NCBI GenBank assembly: GCA_009919365.1
Contig: RGBZ01000017.1
Location: forward strand, 1-13,136
Length of the DNA: 13,136 bases
Source of the DNA: a bacterium
Lineage (GTDB): Bacteria > Chloroflexota > Limnocylindria > Limnocylindrales > Limnocylindraceae
Reading direction: 5' to 3'
Positions 1-6,592 of this stretch are shown here, piece by piece. The notes under the pieces were generated by a model. The model did no database searches and was not told the origin of the DNA. It was given only the letters and a program-made list of their open reading frames with translations. The translations under genes were made by a program, and so were the position numbers. Positions within the stretch are counted from its first letter, which is position 1. Every line of letters begins with the position of its first letter.

Positions 1-49
1 TGGCCGTCACGCCCTCAAGGCGCTCCGGCCCGCGACTTGACGGGTTCAT
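1..49 (-). CDS. Start of an unidentified downstream gene (partial)
   Basis: An ATG at 49 overlaps the ridA stop as ATGA, the same junction seen repeatedly in this cluster. The frame stays open for 16 codons (MNPSSRGPERLEGVTA) to the window edge. Too short to identify; support comes only from the overlap pattern and lack of a stop. Confidence 0.45.
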   Translation of the reverse strand, partial: MNPSSRGPERLEGVTA

Positions 50-435
50 CCTGCGGCGCCGCCTCGCTTGGCGATCGCTTCGATCTCGACCAAGCCACCC
101 TTCGGCAAGGCCGCAACCTGAATCGTTGAGCGTGCGGGGTATGGCTGGGTGAAGGCTCGGCCGTAGATCTCGTTGACGGTGGCGAAATCGGCGAGGTCAA
201 CAAGGAAGATCGTAGTCTTCACGATGTCGTCGAATCCGTAGCCCGCAGCGGCCAGAAGGGCGCCAAGGTTGATGACCGCCTGTTCCGCTTGTGCAGCGAC
301 GCCGTCGGCGAGTACGCCGGTCTCCGGATAGAGCCCAAGCTGCCCGGAGCAGTAGAGTTCGTCCCCTACAGCAATGGCTGGGCTGTACGGTCCGATAGCG
401 GCAGGGATCCCGGCCCCAGTGATCGAACGCTTCAC
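46..435 (-). CDS. ridA: RidA family enamine/imine deaminase
   Basis: RidA hydrolyses reactive enamine and imine intermediates, such as 2-aminoacrylate released by PLP enzymes, to the keto acid and ammonia. It acts as a cytosolic trimer with active sites between subunits. The 129-residue product has normal length and the family marks: IGPYSPAI (Tyr17), YCSGQLGL, QAEQAVINLGALLAAAG, FLVDLADFATVNEIYGRAF, PYPARSTIQVAALP (Arg102, the substrate carboxylate-binding arginine) and EIEAIAKR (Glu119). GTG start overlapping the ispE stop (GTGA). The stop overlaps a further start (ATGA), so the operon continues. Substrate preference within the family cannot be told. Confidence 0.94.
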   Translation of the reverse strand: MKRSITGAGIPAAIGPYSPAIAVGDELYCSGQLGLYPETGVLADGVAAQAEQAVINLGALLAAAGYGFDDIVKTTIFLVDLADFATVNEIYGRAFTQPYPARSTIQVAALPKGGLVEIEAIAKRGGAAG

Positions 436-1427
436 GCTACTCCCCTTCCGCCAGTACCTGGCGCAATCAGCCTCGTTGCGATGAGGGAGGGCGTGAGGCC
501 TTCAGGCGCCACGAGCTCCCCGCTCGCGAGGGCGTTGGCGATCAGGGTTGCCCCCTCCTCTGCCTCTCGCCCTGAAGGATAGAGGAGGAAGAGGGTTGGC
601 CCCGAACCTGACAGCGAGAGTGGGCGATCAAGGAGGCGGCGAAGGGCGTGATCGAAGGGGCGGAGCCACGGCGCAACGGCCCGGGCAGGGGCCAAGAGGT
701 CATTCGCCGACGCCAAGGCGGCAGCCCGCTGCAGGAGCCCTTCCCCGGTCAGACCGGCAGTGAGTTCGGCGGCAAGGTGCTGCGAGCTCACCAAGGCAGC
801 CCCCTGCGCCGAGCCGCGGAGCCCTGCGGCGAATGCGGCAAACACCTCTGGGGTGCGGAGCGGCAGACCGGGAGTGATCAACAGAAGCCCCAGGGGTTCA
901 CCGCTCAAGGGGGCAAGCGGAGTCACCGACTCACCGCGCCCCTCCATCACCGCTGGTGAGCCAACCAAGAAGAGCGGAACGTCTGAGCCCACTTCGGCCG
1001 CAATGGCGTTCAGGGTCTCATCATCGATATCCAGATCGAAGAGTTCAATAGCACCGCGGAGCGTGGCAGCGGCGTCGCTTGACCCGCCGCCCAACCCTGC
1101 AGCAACCGGGAGGCGCTTTTCAAGCACGATCTCCACCGGAGGGACCTCGCACACGCGGCGCAGTGCCGCGAGCGCCACGGCACAGAGGTTCTCACCCTCA
1201 AGCTGTAACGGCACACCAGCGAGCCGAATGACATCCGCTCCCTCTGTCGCGCGGCGTAGGTAGAGACGATCACCCGCTTCAAACTGCGCCACCACCGAGT
1301 GCAACTCGTGGTACCCATCAGACCGCTTACCGACGACGGCAAGCGTCAGATTGATCTTTCCGCGGGCGACCATCTCAACCGTTTGATCTACCGCATGGCG
1401 CACAAGTGACGTATTGCGTTCACGCAC
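432..1427 (-). CDS. ispE: Possible separately initiated IspE (alternative start within the fused frame)
   Basis: 4-diphosphocytidyl-2-C-methyl-D-erythritol kinase could be made alone from the in-frame GTG at 1427, giving 331 residues. GGAG lies 5 nt upstream (1433-1436). A further in-frame ATG at 1373 lies three codons before the conserved GKINL. No stop codon separates RsmA from IspE, so both a fusion and a separate product are possible. rsmA and ispE are adjacent, separate genes in many bacteria. Confidence 0.4.
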   Translation of the reverse strand: MRERNTSLVRHAVDQTVEMVARGKINLTLAVVGKRSDGYHELHSVVAQFEAGDRLYLRRATEGADVIRLAGVPLQLEGENLCAVALAALRRVCEVPPVEIVLEKRLPVAAGLGGGSSDAAATLRGAIELFDLDIDDETLNAIAAEVGSDVPLFLVGSPAVMEGRGESVTPLAPLSGEPLGLLLITPGLPLRTPEVFAAFAAGLRGSAQGAALVSSQHLAAELTAGLTGEGLLQRAAALASANDLLAPARAVAPWLRPFDHALRRLLDRPLSLSGSGPTLFLLYPSGREAEEGATLIANALASGELVAPEGLTPSLIATRLIAPGTGGRGVA

Positions 1428-2348
1428 CTCTGCTCCAGCATTCGTGCTGCGTCGGGCGACAGCGGCGCGGGCGGCGCTCGTCGGAACGCCAGCGTCAAGC
1501 TCCGGAAGCTCAGCCAGAAGAGCGGTCCAATCCTGTACTGAGAGCGTCTGCGCCCGCTGGTCTGGGCTCAGGTTGGCGCGCGCGAGCGCTGCGACGATAT
1601 CGCTCTCAAGAATAGGAAGTGCTCGCGGTAGTGCATTCCGTAGCTTTTTCCGCCGCTCACGGAATCCCGCCTGCACAAGTCGCCATAGGCGCTCTTCGTC
1701 GTGTGGGCTCAGCGTGAACGCGCCGTCTCCCGTTCGGTGCTCGAGCAGCAGGATCGCCGAATCAACCCCTGGTACTGGGTCGAATGCCTCACGAGGCACG
1801 CGCGCCACGATGGAGGCTGCCGTTCGGGCCTGGACGAATGCCGTGAGGTACGACCAGTCACCCGGCGCGGCTGCAACTCGCTCGGCCACCTCTAGCTGCA
1901 CGAGCAAGACGATTCGCGCGGGGGGCACAGCGAGGAGTAGTAATCGATGCAGGAGGGGGCTTGTGACGTGATACGGAATGTTTGCAATCACGCGCCAACT
2001 CCCAACAGTTGGTGCGAGTGACTCAAGGTCTACGGTGAGTGCGTCGCCGTGCACGAGTGTCAACTGCCCCGTGCTGATGTGCGTCGCAAACTTGTGCTGC
2101 AGACGAGGGATCAGATCGTTGTCCAGCTCAACGGCAACCACGGTTGCGCCACTGGCCAGGAGTGCCTCGGTCAGAAATCCGAGTCCCGGACCAATCTCCA
2201 AGACCAGCTCTCCTACGACTGGTGCACCAGCCAGGACGATGCGGTCACGAACATTCAGGTCATGCAAGAAGTTCTGGCTAAGGCGTTTCTTGGCAGCATG
2301 GCCGTCAACACGGCCGCGGCTCGTCACCTGGCGATACTTCGGGCTCAT
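432..2348 (-). CDS. rsmA-ispE: Fused 16S rRNA dimethyladenosine transferase RsmA and IspE kinase
   Basis: A single 638-codon frame holds two whole enzymes. Residues 1-282 are RsmA (KsgA), which dimethylates A1518 and A1519 of 16S rRNA: RLSQNFL (22-28), SAM motif EIGPGLGFLT (51-60), ELDNDL, NIPYH (123-127), FDPVPGVDSAIL and FRERRKKLRNAL. Residues 283-326 are an Ala/Arg-rich linker. Residues 327-638 are IspE, which phosphorylates CDP-methylerythritol in the MEP isoprenoid pathway: ARGKINLTL (Lys331), DGYHELHSV, the GHMP ATP loop LPVAAGLGGGSSDAA (413-427), EVGSDVPLF (Asp456) and SLSGSGPTLF. I chose ATG 2348, which overlaps the tsaD stop (ATGA); GTG 2375 would add nine residues. IspE could also start internally (next entry). 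The stop overlaps ridA (GTGA). Confidence 0.9.
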   Translation of the reverse strand: MSPKYRQVTSRGRVDGHAAKKRLSQNFLHDLNVRDRIVLAGAPVVGELVLEIGPGLGFLTEALLASGATVVAVELDNDLIPRLQHKFATHISTGQLTLVHGDALTVDLESLAPTVGSWRVIANIPYHVTSPLLHRLLLLAVPPARIVLLVQLEVAERVAAAPGDWSYLTAFVQARTAASIVARVPREAFDPVPGVDSAILLLEHRTGDGAFTLSPHDEERLWRLVQAGFRERRKKLRNALPRALPILESDIVAALARANLSPDQRAQTLSVQDWTALLAELPELDAGVPTSAARAAVARRSTNAGAEVRERNTSLVRHAVDQTVEMVARGKINLTLAVVGKRSDGYHELHSVVAQFEAGDRLYLRRATEGADVIRLAGVPLQLEGENLCAVALAALRRVCEVPPVEIVLEKRLPVAAGLGGGSSDAAATLRGAIELFDLDIDDETLNAIAAEVGSDVPLFLVGSPAVMEGRGESVTPLAPLSGEPLGLLLITPGLPLRTPEVFAAFAAGLRGSAQGAALVSSQHLAAELTAGLTGEGLLQRAAALASANDLLAPARAVAPWLRPFDHALRRLLDRPLSLSGSGPTLFLLYPSGREAEEGATLIANALASGELVAPEGLTPSLIATRLIAPGTGGRGVA

Positions 2349-3463
2349 GCGGGGACCGTCGTCCCGATGCGCCACTGGGCATGAACCTCCAGGCCCGCGC
2401 TCGGGTTCTGATACGCGCCTCGTCCATCACGTAGTAGCGCGTCACCTGCAGCACCGATCATCGCCGCATTATCGGTGCACCACTTAAGCGGTGGGACAAC
2501 GAGGGTTCGGCGCTCTTCGCTTGCAACGCTGGCAAGCGCCGCGCGGAGTGGTCCGTTGGCTGCAACTCCCCCACCGACGATGAGTGAACAGTCTGTGTGT
2601 GCACGTACGGCGCGCTGTACACCAGCTCGCAGTGCACCCACGATGGCCTGCTCGGTTGCCGCCGCGATGGCTATGGCTGCCGCTTGCGGAAGGGGATGCT
2701 CAGCGAACTGCCGTGTGAGCGTGGCTGCGCGGCCTGGGCTGCGATCAGTCAACCCGCTCGCCAAGAGCGCCTGGCGAATCGCCGCCGTCTTCACCCCACT
2801 AAACGAGAAGTCGTACGGCTGATCGGTCTTCGCAATCGGGAGCGGCGTGATCTGGGCGCCTCGTGGCGCTTTTGCGGCGAGCGCCGAGAGGGCCGCCCCT
2901 CCCGGGTATGGGGCACCGAGGAGGCGTGCGATCTTGTCGAAGGCCTCACCCGCCGCGTCATCAATCGTGCCGCCGAGTCGCTGCATGGCACCATCGCGCT
3001 CAATCCGCACGAGCAGCGTGTGCCCGCCAGAGACCACCAGCCCGATCGCTGGGAGGGTCGGGCTGTCGGCTCCGACTGCCTCGTGCAACCAGGCGGCGCG
3101 GAGGTGCCCCTCGAGGTGGTTCACTGGAAGTACTGGGAGGCCACGAGCCCACGCCCAAGCACTTCCTACTCCAGCCCCAATAAGGAGAGACCCAACAAGT
3201 CCAGGACCAGTCGTGATGGCTACCCCTTCGATCTGCCCCGCGACTCCGAACCCCTCTGCCTCCTGCAGCACCTCGTCCAACAGGCGTGGCAGCCACTCAT
3301 GGTGGGCGCGCGCCGCTACCTCTGGGATGACGCCCCCGAACGGTGCATGGATCGCCGTCTGGCTCGCCACTCGTTCGACGAGCACCTCACTGCCGCCGCG
3401 CACGAGGGCAACCGCGCTCTCGTCACAGCTTGATTCAATTGCCAGCAGCAGCCGCTCACGCAC
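2345..3463 (-). CDS. tsaD: tRNA N6-adenosine threonylcarbamoyltransferase TsaD
   Basis: TsaD transfers the threonylcarbamoyl group to A37 of tRNA. Motifs from GTG 3463 (372 residues): LLAIESSCDESAVALV (6-21), GGVIPEVAARAHHEWLPRLL, and NHLEGH with His116 and His120, two of the three metal ligands. SGGHTLLV, GTIDDAAGEAFDKIARLLG, YPGGAALSALA, DFSFSGVKTAA (219-229), IVGGGVAANGPLR and CTDNAAM follow, the last with Asp331 as the third ligand. The enzyme looks complete. GTG 3463 gives an 8-nt overlap with rimI, as tsaB has with tsaE; GGAG is 10 nt upstream. GTG 3490 would add nine unconserved residues. The stop overlaps the next start (ATGA). Confidence 0.96.
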   Translation of the reverse strand: MRERLLLAIESSCDESAVALVRGGSEVLVERVASQTAIHAPFGGVIPEVAARAHHEWLPRLLDEVLQEAEGFGVAGQIEGVAITTGPGLVGSLLIGAGVGSAWAWARGLPVLPVNHLEGHLRAAWLHEAVGADSPTLPAIGLVVSGGHTLLVRIERDGAMQRLGGTIDDAAGEAFDKIARLLGAPYPGGAALSALAAKAPRGAQITPLPIAKTDQPYDFSFSGVKTAAIRQALLASGLTDRSPGRAATLTRQFAEHPLPQAAAIAIAAATEQAIVGALRAGVQRAVRAHTDCSLIVGGGVAANGPLRAALASVASEERRTLVVPPLKWCTDNAAMIGAAGDALLRDGRGAYQNPSAGLEVHAQWRIGTTVPA

Positions 3464-3977
3464 GGGCAAGGCGCTCCGCAAATCGGGCACGTAGCGTAGC
3501 TTCGATTGCCAGCTGCGTTGGACTTTCGAGCTCCGCAGTGGTCATCACCAGCGCATCTTCGCCGTTGTCGTCGTAGTAGCGAATACGTCGGCCCACTTCA
3601 ACAAACCCGAACGTGAGGTAGAGGCGCTGAGCATCCGCATTGGAGACGCGCACATCCAGCGTTGCCACGCGGGCCCCGCCTCGGCGCGCCTCCTGGAGCA
3701 GCTCGAGGAGCAGCGCGGTCGCGACACCGCTCCGCCGATTTGCAGGGAGCACCGCCATCGTGGTGATGTGCGCCTCATCAACCATTATCCAGATGCCGCC
3801 AAAGCCAACAAGTGTCCCGTCTATGCGTGCCCCCACGTATCGAGCCAAGCGATTCGTTGTGAGTTCAGTGGTGTACGCACTGGTAGGCCACGGTGCCGAG
3901 AACGAGACGTTTTCGATCAGCGCAACCTCATCAAGATCGGCAACGGTGAGTGGCGCAAGTACGGGCACGTTGATCAC
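3456..3977 (-). CDS. rimI: GNAT acetyltransferase, ribosomal protein S18-alanine N-acetyltransferase type
   Basis: RimI acetylates the N-terminal alanine of S18 in several bacteria and may act more broadly. The 173-residue product is a GNAT fold. It has the N-terminal substrate helix (IENVSFSAPWPTSAY), strands GFGGIWIMVDEAHITTMAVLP, and the acetyl-CoA pyrophosphate loop RRSGVATALL (81-90). VSNADAQRLYLTFGFVEVGRR (111-131) is the RimI-type segment where a Tyr often protonates CoA, and YYDDNGEDALVMT is near the end. A 25-residue C-terminal extension follows. GTG start overlapping the tsaB stop (GTGA). The position between tsaB and tsaD is the classic one for RimI. The exact substrate cannot be read from sequence. 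Confidence 0.92.
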   Translation of the reverse strand: MINVPVLAPLTVADLDEVALIENVSFSAPWPTSAYTTELTTNRLARYVGARIDGTLVGFGGIWIMVDEAHITTMAVLPANRRSGVATALLLELLQEARRGGARVATLDVRVSNADAQRLYLTFGFVEVGRRIRYYDDNGEDALVMTTAELESPTQLAIEATLRARFAERLARA

Positions 3978-4501
3978 TGGGCCTCGCCTCCGCGTGCTGG
4001 AGCCGGATAGCGCAGGGTGACGTGTCGCACTACTGGGCCAGCTGCACGAACGAGCGCACTTGCGGCACGTCCGCGGCTCTCCTCCTGCGTAATGTGCGGA
4101 GTAGCGGCCTCGCGAGCGACGATGATTGCGCCTCCCTCGGATACGGCGAGCGATTCGCGGGTACCGAGAGCAATAGAAAATGGTCGATGCACCGCAAGCC
4201 AGAGGGCCTGATCTGAGGCACTCTCCCGCAACGGGAGTGCCAGTGCCGCAGCGATTCCGACTGCAGCTGAGGCGGCTACTCGAACGCCGCTATAGCTTCC
4301 CGGGCCAGTTCCCACAACGACGCCGGTTAGTGCGCCGCGCTCAGTGTGATCGGGAAGGAGGCCGCTGATGCGCTGCAGGATCGGTCGGTCATAGTTCAGA
4401 TCCTCAGCAGCGCACACAGGCACTCCGTCACGCTCCTCAACGATCGCTACGATGCCAAAGCCGAGAGCGCCGTCAAGCACTAGCACGCGTGTACTACCCA
4501 C
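3974..4501 (-). CDS. tsaB: tRNA t6A synthesis protein TsaB, short form
   Basis: TsaB is the inactive TsaD paralogue that dimerises with TsaD in the t6A complex. The N-terminal ASKHA half is clear: TRVLVLDGALGFGIVAIVEE, then VVVGTGPGSYSGVRVAASAA (61-80) and ALALPLRESASDQALWLA. From about residue 105 the sequence is hard to match. At 175 residues it is shorter than the usual 210-230, lacking an obvious ARR-EVY segment. I chose GTG 4501: GAGGAG stands 4 nt upstream and the protein begins where TsaB proteins begin. An ATG at 4606 would add 35 non-conserved residues and overlap tsaE by over 100 nt. The stop overlaps the rimI start (GTGA). Confidence 0.87.
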   Translation of the reverse strand: MGSTRVLVLDGALGFGIVAIVEERDGVPVCAAEDLNYDRPILQRISGLLPDHTERGALTGVVVGTGPGSYSGVRVAASAAVGIAAALALPLRESASDQALWLAVHRPFSIALGTRESLAVSEGGAIIVAREAATPHITQEESRGRAASALVRAAGPVVRHVTLRYPAPARGGEAQ

Positions 4502-4985
4502 GGTTCTCCTCGCGTGTCTGAAACTTCCTGTCGAGCGCTGCTCGGAGATCAGGTCGGGCTCCGCTGATCGCTGCAGAGCGTGCGCCATCCTCGTCAGTCG
4601 GGGCAAGGTGAACGCTCAACACGCCAGCGCCGTTTGCTCCAATCCCCTCCAGGTGTTCAGGCCACTCAATCAGGGTGACGCCGTGCTTCTGCCGCTCATC
4701 AATCACCCCAGCACGTAGGGCGTCACTCCCGACGGGGAGTCGATACGCATCCACATGCCAGATCGGGAGATCACCGCGATGCTCTGCGACAAGGATGAAT
4801 GTTGGCGAGGTTAGCTCTGGTTCTGCGTGCAACGCGAGGCCGATGGCGCGAGCGAGCGTTGTCTTGCCACTTCCGAGGTCACCAGAGAGAAGAACCCGAT
4901 CGCCTGCGCGGAGCGAAGCGCCAATTGCCGCGCCGAGCGCGGCCGTTGCGGCAAGGCTATCGAGCGCAATGGTGACGACGTTCAC
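4494..4985 (-). CDS. tsaE: tRNA t6A synthesis ATPase TsaE
   Basis: TsaE is the P-loop ATPase that works with TsaB and TsaD in forming N6-threonylcarbamoyladenosine at position 37 of ANN-decoding tRNAs. The 163-residue product has Walker A GDLGSGKTT (35-43), SPTF (60-63), HVDAYRL (77-83) and IEWPE (106-110), in the family order. The start is GTG at 4985, overlapping the stop of the preceding long frame by four bases (GTGA). The end overlaps tsaB by 8 nt. Length is typical with a slightly extended tail (TREENRG). TsaC/Sua5, which makes the threonylcarbamoyl-AMP substrate, is not in the window. Confidence 0.95.
   Translation of the reverse strand: MNVVTIALDSLAATAALGAAIGASLRAGDRVLLSGDLGSGKTTLARAIGLALHAEPELTSPTFILVAEHRGDLPIWHVDAYRLPVGSDALRAGVIDERQKHGVTLIEWPEHLEGIGANGAGVLSVHLAPTDEDGARSAAISGARPDLRAALDRKFQTREENRG
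4506..4511 (-). promoter_or_regulatory. Ribosome binding site deciding the tsaB start
   Basis: On the minus strand GAGGAG lies within the last codons of tsaE, 4 nt before the GTG at 4499-4501. It supports the short TsaB over the 210-residue version. Confidence 0.6.
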
Positions 4986-6592
4986 GCGGTGAGGCGCTGT
5001 AGGTCACCAAGGGGGAGTGCGACAAGTTCACCGTTTATCTCGACAGCGCCCCGTGGATCTGAAGAGTGTGCATCGGCCAGGCCGCGCCATGCGCCATAGG
5101 AGCCCGCTCGTGGGCCACCAATCACAACAGTATCCGCACCCGAACGCTCCGTGGCGCCACGTGCAGAACCTGTGGTGAGACCGGCGGGGTGCCGCTCAAG
5201 TCGAACGTCGCTGTCGTGCAGCGCCGCAAGGGCCTTTCCAAGCCCTGCAGCCCACTCGTCGCTCTCGCGGCGCCCACCAAGGATCAGGAGTCCGAACGGC
5301 GCTGGGGCGACACCTGCAGCAACACGACGATCAATTGAGGCGCTGAGCGCCTCGCGCTCGCCGTCACTCAGGCTTCCGACGACAAGTCCACGAATGCCAA
5401 CCGCGCGGGCGCGCAGCACGGTCTCAGGGGATACGGATACCACCGCGAGAATCCCCGCCTTGTGCGCCGCGGCCCAGCCGCGACTATCTGGCTCTGTCGC
5501 CGAGAAGTAAAGGCTCCCCGTCACTTCGTCGCCAAGCAACAGGCGGCCACCAAGGCCGCCTGTTGCGCTCGCCGACCGTGGCAGAAGTTCCAACGGTGCC
5601 GCAATGGGAAGCACCTGTGCCGGTCTCGCCACGTCCGGGACGCCCACAGCACCGATCGAGAGGGCACCTCGCACAATGGCAATGCCAGCAAGGCCGCCGT
5701 TCAGCGCAGTCGAAAGGAGGCGCCCCTCCATGTCAACCTCGACATCGACCCTCTCCCCTGCCATCAAATCAAACACCAGCACGTCATCCGAGTGCAGCGC
5801 ATGCTCCTCCGCGCCGGCGCGAATACTCACCGCTTCGCCCGGGTGATCAACTAATACCAGAAGATCCCCAGCGGGAACAAGGAGTTGCCCGACCGTCGCG
5901 CGCGCCAAATCCGCTCCCGTGGTTTCGTTGAGCTGCTCGGTGCCGAGCGCCGCGAAGACGCCAGCGCCATCGAGCAGTACCGTGGTCCGTCCAAGGGGCA
6001 TCAGTACCGCAAGAGCCGCAAGAGGCACGGCTCCGGCGGCGAGATACGCCGCAAGTTCACCTGTCAAAATGGCCACCGCACCGTCCAGCGACGACCCGAG
6101 ATCAATCGAGTGCTCCGCCAATGAGCGGAGTGCATCGGCGCAGGCAGCGGCACGAATCTGATCTCCCGCATCATCGCGACCCGACATTGGCCGATCTGCA
6201 ATGTCACCGAGCCGATCTGCAACGGCGGCGCGATCGCGTTCGCCGATTGAACGTAGAACTGCATCGCAACGGCGACGACGCTCCGACGCATCTGCAGGGA
6301 TTAGCGCAGCTTCGGGGATAGTGAGAAGTTCCCCAGGCGCGCCCGGTGCCGCCCAAGCGGCACGGCCAGCGTCGTGGGCGATATCGAGAATCACTACGGG
6401 AACCGCAAGCGCCGCTGCACAGCGGCTCGCGGCACGACCAAGGGAGCTTGGATCGCCACGCAACGTGGTGGAGATCTCAACACTCGCCTCCACGCCCGCC
6501 ACACTCTTCAGCATCTGCTCCACCGCGCTCCCCTTGGCCCCCGTGGGCAGCGTGACGCTACTCAGCAGCCGTGTGGGCTCAGCGTCTGACAT
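4982..6592 (-). CDS. MutL/GlmL-like ASKHA-family protein with C-terminal beta domain (alternative separate product)
   Basis: This is the second half of the run-on frame, read from the in-frame ATG at 6592, 19 nt after the possible alr relic stop. It gives 536 residues. A GTG at 6652 with GGAG 5 nt upstream would add 20. Recognisable parts, in fused-frame numbering: VVILDIAHDAG (399-408), a degenerate ASKHA phosphate motif; AAVADRLGDIADRP and the following helix (454-490), like the MutL helical segment; TTVLLDGAGVFAALG (535-549), like the MutL strand that precedes its conserved glycine. VGQLLVPAGDLLVLV comes next. From about 690 a second part carries GIRGLVVGSL and FGLLILGG and ends VVIGGPRAGSYGAWRGL...VALPLGDLQRL, a KOW-like small barrel seen in neighbours of MutL in Chloroflexota. 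Function unknown; the glutamate-mutase link of the family name should not be assumed. Confidence 0.5.
   Translation of the reverse strand: MSDAEPTRLLSSVTLPTGAKGSAVEQMLKSVAGVEASVEISTTLRGDPSSLGRAASRCAAALAVPVVILDIAHDAGRAAWAAPGAPGELLTIPEAALIPADASERRRRCDAVLRSIGERDRAAVADRLGDIADRPMSGRDDAGDQIRAAACADALRSLAEHSIDLGSSLDGAVAILTGELAAYLAAGAVPLAALAVLMPLGRTTVLLDGAGVFAALGTEQLNETTGADLARATVGQLLVPAGDLLVLVDHPGEAVSIRAGAEEHALHSDDVLVFDLMAGERVDVEVDMEGRLLSTALNGGLAGIAIVRGALSIGAVGVPDVARPAQVLPIAAPLELLPRSASATGGLGGRLLLGDEVTGSLYFSATEPDSRGWAAAHKAGILAVVSVSPETVLRARAVGIRGLVVGSLSDGEREALSASIDRRVAAGVAPAPFGLLILGGRRESDEWAAGLGKALAALHDSDVRLERHPAGLTTGSARGATERSGADTVVIGGPRAGSYGAWRGLADAHSSDPRGAVEINGELVALPLGDLQRLTA

Noticed and set aside
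2349..2375. Upstream GTG for the RsmA-IspE frame
   Set aside because: ATG 2348 forms the ATGA overlap with the tsaD stop, which recurs in this cluster, and RsmA similarity begins after it.
3464..3490. Upstream GTG for tsaD
   Set aside because: It adds nine unconserved residues and lacks a ribosome site. GTG 3463 gives the 8-nt overlap also seen between tsaE and tsaB.
4502..4606. Upstream ATG for tsaB giving a 210-residue protein
   Set aside because: The extra 35 residues are not TsaB-like and would overlap tsaE by over 100 nt. The GTG at 4501 has a good ribosome site and begins at the conserved first strand.
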